NCBI GenBank assembly: GCA_003507475.1
Contig: DNVQ01000058.1
Location: 1-18,166, forward strand
Length of the DNA stretch: 18,166 bases
Source of the DNA: Candidatus Moraniibacteriota bacterium
Lineage (GTDB): Bacteria; Patescibacteriota; Minisyncoccia; Moranbacterales; UBA9337
Direction: 5' to 3'
Shown here: piece after piece, positions 1 to 4,789 of the stretch
Numbering within the stretch: the stretch's first letter is position 1
How the letters are laid out: each line of letters begins with the position of its first letter
The notes under the pieces: generated by a model
The model's database searches: none
Seen by the model: the letters and a program-made list of their open reading frames with translations, nothing else
What the model was told of the DNA's origin: nothing
Position numbers and translations under genes: made by a program

Positions 1-273
1 AGTCTTCTTGGGTGGGTAAGTCGGTTTTTGAATAATTATGAAAAATCTCCAGTAGATGAAAAAGAAGAGGAAGAATTGGAAAATGAAGTTGAAACAGTTT
101 TGGGTGAAACGGGTGATTCTCAAGAAAATACTGGTTCAACTGAGGGAACTACAGACGCAGATACGGCCAATGTACCTGTCGATACAGCCGCAAACTCCAA
201 TGTGGATGTAGTTGTTGATAATGCAGATACTGACACCAGTATAAGTTCTGACGATAAAGAAGTTTTGCAATAA
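1..273 (+). CDS. C-terminal end of an unidentified protein with a long acidic tail
   Basis: The reading frame is already open at base 1 and ends at a TAA at 271-273, so this is the 3' end of a gene that starts outside the window. A TTG at 28 could be mistaken for a start, but the frame continues upstream of it. The first visible residues (SLLGWVSRFLNNYE) look like the end of a folded or amphipathic helical part. The remaining ~75 residues are low complexity: a Glu/Lys stretch, then a region rich in Asp, Thr, Val, Ser and Asn, strongly acidic and probably disordered. Tails of this kind are common at the C-terminus of surface or membrane proteins, but that is only a guess. I cannot name the protein. 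A terminator follows about 35 bases after the stop. Confidence 0.7.
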   Translation, partial: SLLGWVSRFLNNYEKSPVDEKEEEELENEVETVLGETGDSQENTGSTEGTTDADTANVPVDTAANSNVDVVVDNADTDTSISSDDKEVLQ

Positions 274-306
274 TTTCAAATAATTTTTTTAAAACCTAGG
301 TTGAAG

Positions 307-336
307 AAGCATTCTTTCGGTAGAATGCTTTTTGGT
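307..336 (+). terminator. Rho-independent terminator after the first gene
   Basis: A 9-bp stem, AAGCATTCT (307-315) with AGAATGCTT (322-330), closes a 6-base loop and runs into a T-rich stretch. It lies 34 bases after the stop of the truncated first gene and just before a new promoter, so it separates the two transcription units. Confidence 0.8.
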
Positions 337-346
337 TTTGGAGAAG

Positions 347-375
347 TTGACGATATCTTATAAATATTGTATAAT
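347..375 (+). promoter_or_regulatory. Consensus sigma-70-type promoter for the MltB-like gene
   Basis: TTGACG (347-352) and a perfect TATAAT (370-375) are separated by exactly 17 bases. Transcription would start near 382. The next large gene on this strand is the MltB-like transglycosylase, so its leader is about 100 bases if translation begins near 486, or about 200 bases if it begins at the GTG at 579. Confidence 0.75.
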
Positions 376-578
376 GGAAGGCAACATGAAAATATTCTCT
401 TTAGGGGGTATTTTTTGTTGGCAAAATTTAATAGCTCTAAATACTTTGTCTAAAAAGAGAAAGTAATTCAAAAAGAGTAATCTTAATAATTAAAGTTAAA
501 AATATTTGTAAACAACAAAGAAGTTCTAAATTAATTTATTTAATATATTTTTTTGTCATTTTAGTTTTTGCGCCACTT

Positions 579-1265
579 GTGTCGTTTGATGCTCAAGCTT
601 ATGACAAGAGTCAGATCGTCCAGGAAGCGGGAATTGATTGGTCAGCAATAGAAGATCAAAAGAAAACTCCAGTTTATAATTTTGATCCAAAGGAAATTGA
701 AAAACAAGCTGAATTTGCTAGTCGGGTTACAGGAGTCAGAAAGGATTTTCTGATGGGAATGCTGGTAGTTGAAACCAGTTTGGGAAAAGACACAGGACAG
801 TGTACTTATCAGGAGGTGATGGAGGATGCTCAGAACTCTCATCAGACGGGAAATTTAAGTAATAGAGCTTGGCAAACTTTTCAATCAAGGAAAGAAACGA
901 TTAAAAATATCGCTGATGGACTCGGATACGATTATAGAGAATTGAAAGTTTCGTGTAATCCTTCTTATGCAGGCACTGGAGGAGCGATGGGTATTGCACA
1001 GTTCATGCCTGATACTTGGATAGAATATAAGGGTAGGATTGCAGAGATTATTGGAACTCAAAATCCAGACCCTTGGAACATCCAACATGGAGTATTAGCC
1101 ATGGCACTCAAGGTGGCTGATGTGCCGGGAGTAACTGAACATAACACTTGGGCTGAAAGAAGAGCATCTAAGATGTATTTGTCCGGCTCGACTTCCAGTC
1201 AATATGAGTGGTATGCCTCCGAAATTCAGTATTGGTCCAGAAATTACTTATCTCTACTCAGTTAG
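579..1265 (+). CDS. MltB-like lytic transglycosylase, exported; start codon uncertain
   Basis: Predicted lytic murein transglycosylase of the MltB (SLT_2) type, which cleaves the MurNAc-GlcNAc bond of peptidoglycan outside the cell membrane. From the GTG at 579 it has 228 residues. The likely catalytic glutamate is E65 in VVETSLGK, matching the VET-x-WG motif of MltB. The motif GAMGIAQFMPDTW (135-147) is the family's substrate-cleft signature. C75 and C126 could form a disulfide. The GTG is probably not the true start: the frame stays open back to 441, and the 20 or so codons before 579 encode a basic stretch, a hydrophobic core (LIYLIYFFVILVFAPLV) and an A-x-A-like site (FDAQA) just after the GTG, that is, a complete signal peptide. 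No ATG, GTG or TTG precedes it, so a rare ATA/ATT start near 486-489 or a sequence error is likely. The gene is alone between a promoter and a terminator. Confidence 0.85.
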   Translation: MSFDAQAYDKSQIVQEAGIDWSAIEDQKKTPVYNFDPKEIEKQAEFASRVTGVRKDFLMGMLVVETSLGKDTGQCTYQEVMEDAQNSHQTGNLSNRAWQTFQSRKETIKNIADGLGYDYRELKVSCNPSYAGTGGAMGIAQFMPDTWIEYKGRIAEIIGTQNPDPWNIQHGVLAMALKVADVPGVTEHNTWAERRASKMYLSGSTSSQYEWYASEIQYWSRNYLSLLS

Positions 1266-1274
1266 AATTTTATA

Positions 1275-1309
1275 AAAACTGCCAGTAAGCTGGCAGTTTT
1301 TATTTTTTT
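1275..1309 (+). terminator. Strong Rho-independent terminator after the MltB-like gene
   Basis: An 11-bp stem, AAAACTGCCAG (1275-1285) with CTGGCAGTTTT (1290-1300), closes a TAAG tetraloop and is followed by a T-rich run to about 1309. It starts ten bases after the stop codon. Confidence 0.9.
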
Positions 1310-1447
1310 AAGTTTGCTTAGCTTGAGCAATATGGAAATCTTAGCCTTGTGCGGTATTTTTTGCGAACTCTGGAATTTAGTGAGATAGAGTGCTAAGATA
1401 AAAAATGTATAAAACATTTTTTTATGTAAATTATAAAAGATATATCA

Positions 1448-1930
1448 ATGAATGATATTTATAAAATTTTAGAAGAATTGGATATAAAATTCATAGATCA
1501 TAAGCATCGGGCGGTTTTTACGGTAGAAGAGGCTCTGTTACATAAGGGCGATTTGGAAGGCGCTAAGATTAAAAATCTTTTTTTGCGAAATAAGAAAGGT
1601 GATAAACACTTTCTTTTTATCACTGATGCCTTTAAAGATATTGATCTCAGAAAACTTTCCGAAGTAACAGAAGAAAGAAAATTGGGTTTCGCTTCGCCTG
1701 AAAGATTGTTTAAATATTTAAAACTAACCCCTGGCTCAGTTTCTCCTTTTGGAATAATAAATGATGAAAACAAGGAGGTAATCATCCTTTTAGATAAAGA
1801 GTTACTCGACAATAATGATAAGTTAAATTTTCATCCTAATATCAATACCTCAACTATTCAGGTTTCTAAAGATGATTTGTTTAAATTTCTTAAATGGAAT
1901 GGGAGCGAAGTGAGAGAGATTGAGATATAA
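1448..1930 (+). CDS. YbaK/ProX-type aminoacyl-tRNA deacylase (prolyl-tRNA editing family)
   Basis: A 160-residue single-domain protein of the YbaK/aminoacyl-tRNA synthetase-associated family. Free-standing members (ProX, PrdX, ProXp-ala) hydrolyse mischarged tRNA, typically Ala-tRNA(Pro) or Cys-tRNA(Pro), in the cytoplasm. Visible family features are the K-N-L-F-L segment with the conserved lysine (K42), the following strand around HFLFIT (54-59), the GSVSPFG loop (96-102) and the F-H-P-N motif (128-131). Length fits the ~160-170 residues usual for PrdX-like proteins. It begins with ATG; no clear Shine-Dalgarno site precedes it, and an AT-rich stretch of about 140 bases separates it from the previous terminator. 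It is followed after 17 bases by a GNAT gene on the same strand, suggesting co-transcription. The exact misacylated substrate cannot be told from sequence alone. Confidence 0.85.
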   Translation: MNDIYKILEELDIKFIDHKHRAVFTVEEALLHKGDLEGAKIKNLFLRNKKGDKHFLFITDAFKDIDLRKLSEVTEERKLGFASPERLFKYLKLTPGSVSPFGIINDENKEVIILLDKELLDNNDKLNFHPNINTSTIQVSKDDLFKFLKWNGSEVREIEI

Positions 1931-1947
1931 ACTTTTAAATCAAAAAA

Positions 1948-2496
1948 ATGAAAACTGAAAAAATATATTTAAAAGAAGGCTTGGTGGAGGAAAATTATCC
2001 TCTGCTTTTGGAATGGTTTGGTGACTTGGAAATCATGAAATATATTGGTTGGGCAAAAAAGGGCTTAGCGCTTAAAAATATCAGAGAATTAAAGGATTTT
2101 ATAGCCGAATTAGAAAATGGAATCATTTTTGGAATTTATACTAATGATGATGAATTTATTGGTTACACATCACTGAGTGATTTTAAAGGCAAGGAAGAAT
2201 GCGAATTTGGCATATTTATCTTGGATAAAAATTATTGGGGGAGAGGAATTGGCGAAGATGTCACGCGATTAATGCTTGACTATGGATTTGGTGAACTTAA
2301 AATGGAAAAAATAATTTTGAGTACCAGTGAATTTCACACCAAAGCCATCGCCCTTTATGAAAAAGCAGGATTCAAAGAAATCAAATTAATCCCCGACGAC
2401 AGAACAATTCATCATAATGGTGAGTGGGTATTAAGTGGGACGGTGGAGATGGAAATTGAGCGAGAAGGGTTTTATTTAATTAATCCAACTAAATAA
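1948..2496 (+). CDS. GNAT-family N-acetyltransferase (RimJ/RimL-like)
   Basis: A 182-residue protein with the GNAT fold, expected to transfer an acetyl group from acetyl-CoA to an amine. The acetyl-CoA-binding motif A is clear: strand CEFGIFIL (85-92), then NYWGRGIGED (95-104), matching the Q/R-x-x-G-x-G/A pyrophosphate loop. Motif B is seen in HTKAIALYEKAGFKE (130-144). The overall arrangement, with Y-W-G-R-G-I-G followed by N/H-x-x-A-x-x-x-Y-E-K-x-G-F, resembles RimJ/RimL-type and other small-molecule acetyltransferases. The substrate cannot be predicted. Its TAA stop (2494-2496) shares its last A with the ATG of the NUDIX gene, a TAATG overlap implying translational coupling. It starts 17 bases after the YbaK-like gene. 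Confidence 0.85.
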   Translation: MKTEKIYLKEGLVEENYPLLLEWFGDLEIMKYIGWAKKGLALKNIRELKDFIAELENGIIFGIYTNDDEFIGYTSLSDFKGKEECEFGIFILDKNYWGRGIGEDVTRLMLDYGFGELKMEKIILSTSEFHTKAIALYEKAGFKEIKLIPDDRTIHHNGEWVLSGTVEMEIEREGFYLINPTK

Positions 2497-3050
2497 TGGA
2501 TAAATCAAAATTATCATTTGAATTAAAAGAACTATTAGGAAGGGAGATATTTAAAGGTGATGTAATGGTAGGGAAGTTTTTGGAGAGATTCAGGGAGGGG
2601 AATTTAACCAAACATAAAAATCCCAAGTCGCATTTTTGCGCTTATTTTGCCGCTTATGATCCAAAGGCAAAAGAATTTTTTATCGGGCATCATAAAAAGT
2701 CGGGACTCTGGCTTTTTAATGGCGGGCACATTGATGGAGATGAAATGATAAAAGACTGTTTAATTAGAGAAATCGGAGAGGAGTGGGGCTTGGATGGAAG
2801 CAATTTTAAAATTAGTCCGCCAACCTTTTTTACAATTACCGAAATAGACAATCCAACTAAACAGCCCTGTAATTTCCATTTTGATTTGTGGTGTTTCTTG
2901 GAGATTGATAAAAATAATTTTAAGCCTATTGAATCTAATTTATTAGAAGAATTTTATGAGTATGGCTGGAAAAGTTTAGAAGAAGCTAGGAAATTAGCAA
3001 CGGGAAATACTTTGGATGCGATTGATTTTGTGGAAGGGAATTATTTTTAA
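2496..3050 (+). CDS. NUDIX hydrolase
   Basis: A 184-residue NUDIX protein, which would hydrolyse a nucleoside diphosphate linked to another group, using divalent metal. The NUDIX box is perfect: G77-x5-E83-x7-R91-E92-I93-x-E95-E96-x-G98-L99, with the metal-binding glutamates intact. The preceding LWLFNGGH (71-78) is the strand leading into the box. About 45 residues lie upstream of the core, and the C-terminal part has E-F-Y-E-Y-G-W-K-S-L-E-E-A, the usual outer helix of the fold. Isopentenyl-diphosphate isomerase-like and ADP-ribose-type members share such layouts, so the substrate is open. It overlaps the GNAT stop by one base and is the last gene of the three-gene run; a short hairpin follows. 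Confidence 0.88.
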   Translation: MDKSKLSFELKELLGREIFKGDVMVGKFLERFREGNLTKHKNPKSHFCAYFAAYDPKAKEFFIGHHKKSGLWLFNGGHIDGDEMIKDCLIREIGEEWGLDGSNFKISPPTFFTITEIDNPTKQPCNFHFDLWCFLEIDKNNFKPIESNLLEEFYEYGWKSLEEARKLATGNTLDAIDFVEGNYF

Positions 3051-3058
3051 AAATAAGA

Positions 3059-3080
3059 CCTCGATTTTTGGTCGAGGCTT
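3059..3080 (+). terminator. Short hairpin between convergent genes, possible terminator
   Basis: CCTCGA (3059-3064) and TCGAGG (3072-3077) form a 6-bp stem with a 7-base loop. Only a few Ts follow on the plus strand, while on the minus strand the stem is followed by a T-rich run. It lies between the NUDIX gene and the convergent 97-residue gene and could terminate either, more convincingly the minus-strand one. Confidence 0.45.
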
Positions 3081-3110
3081 TGAAGGATTCCTGGTTAGGA
3101 GATTGTTGAT

Positions 3111-3404
3111 TTAAAAAATAAATTGTTCTGATATGTTTCGATTTGAAAGAAGAACATCGTGAGCCGTTAGGACTGGGTATTTTTTGCCGTCGTTTCCGAT
3201 TGCATAAATTGAGATATCTACATCGCCACAATCACTCCCGCCAATATTAATTGTGATGGGATATTTTTTGCCCGTTGTGAATACTTCGGTTATTTGCTCT
3301 CTCCCAGCAAGTCCTGGATCTGGGGTGTTATGCTCGGAAAGTGAGCCAGAATTTCTCGGAACTTGTCGCCAATATAAAGTTTTTCGGCAGGTGATTTGAG
3401 ACAT
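3111..3404 (-). CDS. 97-residue protein of unknown function
   Basis: I do not recognise this protein. It is supported as a real gene by an ATG at 3404 preceded at eight bases by a perfect AGGAGG (3413-3418), the best ribosome-binding site in the window, and by a TTGACT-type promoter upstream. The protein has no signal peptide or membrane segment. The N-terminal ~40 residues are polar and contain C6, a tryptophan (W12) and a Pro/Gly-rich stretch (HNTPDPGLAG). Residues 40-84 look like a small beta-rich fold with alternating strands and turns: VFTTGKKYPITINIGG, then DVDISIYAIGNDGKKYPVLT. C59 lies in GGSDCGD. The repeated GKKYP (45-49 and 73-77) suggests two related hairpins or ligand loops. It converges on the NUDIX gene and is transcribed alone. 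A small binding or regulatory protein is possible, but nothing in the sequence shows it. Confidence 0.7.
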   Translation of the reverse strand: MSQITCRKTLYWRQVPRNSGSLSEHNTPDPGLAGREQITEVFTTGKKYPITINIGGSDCGDVDISIYAIGNDGKKYPVLTAHDVLLSNRNISEQFIF

Positions 3405-3412
3405 AAGGGGAA

Positions 3413-3418
3413 CCTCCT
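3413..3418 (-). promoter_or_regulatory. Perfect Shine-Dalgarno site of the 97-residue protein
   Basis: On the minus strand this reads AGGAGG, eight bases before the ATG at 3404. Most other genes here have weak or no such site, so this one fixes the start and suggests efficient translation. Confidence 0.85.
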
Positions 3419-3462
3419 CTTAAAAAGTGAGTAAATAAAAAATATGAACTAAGTATTAAAAG

Positions 3463-3489
3463 AGTATAGATTTTATGGGTAAAAGTCAA
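3463..3489 (-). promoter_or_regulatory. Probable promoter of the 97-residue protein gene
   Basis: Read on the minus strand, TTGACT (3489-3484) is followed after 15 bases by TATACT (3468-3463). The spacing is shorter than the usual 16-18, so the exact -10 is uncertain. It would give a leader of about 50 bases containing the AGGAGG site. Confidence 0.45.
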
Positions 3490-3602
3490 GTAAATTTGAC
3501 ATTTTCTAGATTTTTTTTCTGGATTTTGGAGAATGGGAGTGATAGAATGCAAGTGTGTTCAAGTGGTAGATTCTAAATAATTTTAAAAGATGTTTTTGAT
3601 CA

Positions 3603-3650
3603 CCCCCTCTGCCTATCGGCATCTCCCCCTCAGAGAGGGGGAGAGAGGAA
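3603..3650. repeat. GC-rich palindromic element upstream of mltG
   Basis: A compact GC-rich block in AT-rich surroundings. It holds GCC-TATC-GGC (3611-3620) and then a 10-bp perfect inverted repeat, TCTCCCCCTC (3622-3631) and GAGGGGGAGA (3635-3644), around an AGA loop. A further CCCCCTCT (3603-3610) could compete with the second arm. From memory, similar CCCCCTC/GAGGGGG palindromes recur in intergenic regions of several bacterial groups, so it may be a copy of a dispersed REP/MITE-like element; only one copy is in this window. It begins about 70 bases before the mltG start and lacks the T-run of a terminator. Confidence 0.55.
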
Positions 3651-3675
3651 ATGCTTAATTTTTTATATAAAAGAT

Positions 3676-4659
3676 ATGAGTAGGAAAAGTAAAGTTATTA
3701 TAGTTATTGGAATGCTTATTGTTTTTATCGTGGCGATCTTGGGTGGGGCTTATTATTTACTTTTTAGCGCGCCGCAAAGGGATGTGACTGATGATGTTTT
3801 TATAGTGAGTAAAAAACAAACAAAAACAGAGAGCTTGGACAAATTGGTGAGCCAAGGATTTATTCGAAATAAAAATGCGTTTAAATTTATATTAGATAAA
3901 AATACAGACGGAAAGATAGAGGCGGGCGGATATCGAGTGTCAAAAAATATGAATGCCTGGAAAGTGGCTCAAGAAATTACATCTTTGCCAGATATGAAAT
4001 GGGTAACTATTCCTGAAGGATATCGCAAAGAACAAATAGGAGAAATTTTGGCTAGTACTTTGGAGTGGAGTGACGACGAATTAGAAAAATGGAACACAGT
4101 TTACACTAAAATGAATGTTGACTATCTGGAAGGAACTTATTTTCCAGATACCTATCTTATTCCAGTTAATGAAAGTGGATTGGATATTGCCAAAAGGATG
4201 ACTCGGCGCTTTGACGAACAATTCGCTCCCTACATTAAGCATTTTTCCGAACAAAATATTAAATGGACCACCGGCTTAAAATTGGCCTCCATCATTCAGC
4301 GTGAAGCGGCGGATAAATTCGACATGCCACTTATCTCAGGAATTATGTGGAATAGGCTAAATCAAGAAATGAATTTGGATATAGATGCTACCGTGCAGTA
4401 TGCTAGGGGGAAGACTGAGAATGGTTGGTGGACACCCATAAAATCAGAAGATATAACTAATATTGATTCGCCCTATAATACTTATAAATATAAAGGCTTA
4501 CCTCCTCATCCAATTGGTAATCCAGGAATAGATGCTATTGAAGCGGTTTTGTATCCACAAGAAACTGATTGTCTTTATTATTTACACGATAATAATCGTC
4601 AAATTCATTGCGCCAAAACTTACGAAGAACATAAGGCTAATGTAGCGAAATATTTGTAA
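3676..4659 (+). CDS. mltG: Endolytic transglycosylase MltG (YceG-like)
   Basis: A 327-residue inner-membrane lytic transglycosylase that cuts nascent glycan strands within the chain and is thought to end their polymerisation. A single membrane anchor spans residues 7-30, leaving the catalytic part outside. Family motifs occur in order: TIPEGYRKEQIGEIL (111-125), LEGTYFPDTYLIP (151-163), LASIIQRE with the catalytic glutamate E210, the NRLNQEMNLDIDATVQYA segment (226-243), and SPYNTY...GLPPHPIGNPG (265-284). Length and order match MltG. No LysM domain is evident in the ~80 residues after the anchor, though that segment is where the LysM-like region sits in other members. The ATG has only a weak ribosome-binding site, and no strong promoter was found. 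The GC-rich palindromic element lies just upstream. Confidence 0.95.
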   Translation: MSRKSKVIIVIGMLIVFIVAILGGAYYLLFSAPQRDVTDDVFIVSKKQTKTESLDKLVSQGFIRNKNAFKFILDKNTDGKIEAGGYRVSKNMNAWKVAQEITSLPDMKWVTIPEGYRKEQIGEILASTLEWSDDELEKWNTVYTKMNVDYLEGTYFPDTYLIPVNESGLDIAKRMTRRFDEQFAPYIKHFSEQNIKWTTGLKLASIIQREAADKFDMPLISGIMWNRLNQEMNLDIDATVQYARGKTENGWWTPIKSEDITNIDSPYNTYKYKGLPPHPIGNPGIDAIEAVLYPQETDCLYYLHDNNRQIHCAKTYEEHKANVAKYL

Positions 4660-4676
4660 GTTTATAAAGTTTCCCT

Positions 4677-4707
4677 TTGCACACAAATATTTTGGATGTG
4701 CTATAAT
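4677..4707 (+). promoter_or_regulatory. Extended -10 promoter of the PIF1-like helicase gene, with a dyad in its spacer
   Basis: TGCTATAAT (4699-4707) is an extended -10 with a perfect TATAAT (4702-4707). A TTGCAC -35 (4677-4682) lies 19 bases upstream, a long spacing tolerated by extended -10 promoters. GCACA (4679-4683) and TGTGC (4697-4701) form an inverted repeat overlapping the -35 and abutting the -10, with AAATATTT near the centre, a plausible operator. Transcription would start near 4714. Confidence 0.65.
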
Positions 4708-4739
4708 TAGCTCAAACGGATTTTTAATTTAATGGAACA

Positions 4740-4780
4740 ACTCCAGTTAAATAGTGCAGAGTACTGCAATTTAACGGGGT
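4740..4780 (+). promoter_or_regulatory. Bulged 17-bp hairpin in the leader of the PIF1-like helicase gene
   Basis: The leader folds into a long stem: ACTCC (4740-4744) with GGGGT (4776-4780, one G-U pair), a bulged A4745, GTTAAAT (4746-4752) with ATTTAAC (4769-4775), an AG bulge (4753-4754), TGCAG (4755-4759) with CTGCA (4764-4768), and an AGTA loop. The 3' arm contains GGGG, the part of the leader most able to pair with 16S rRNA, ending ten bases before the ATG at 4790. There is no T-run, so it is not a terminator. It could control translation or bind a protein. A 16-codon open frame (ATG 4732, stop TAG 4780-4782) covers the whole hairpin, but lacks a good ribosome-binding site. Confidence 0.6.
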
Positions 4781-4789
4781 AGAGTAAAA

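Noticed and set aside
1380..1447. Possible promoter and AT hairpin before the YbaK-like gene
   Set aside because: TAAGAT at 1394-1399 has no -35 at a proper distance, and AAAAAATGT/ACATTTTTT pairs are expected in such AT-rich sequence. I cannot place the promoter of this operon.
3328..3552. 74-codon minus-strand frame overlapping the 97-residue gene and its promoter
   Set aside because: The competing 97-residue frame has the AGGAGG site and the promoter at the right distances; this one has neither.
3651..3683. Ten-codon frame starting at ATG 3651, just after a purine-rich GAGAGAGGAA
   Set aside because: It is too short and overlaps the mltG start out of frame; the purine run belongs to the palindromic element.
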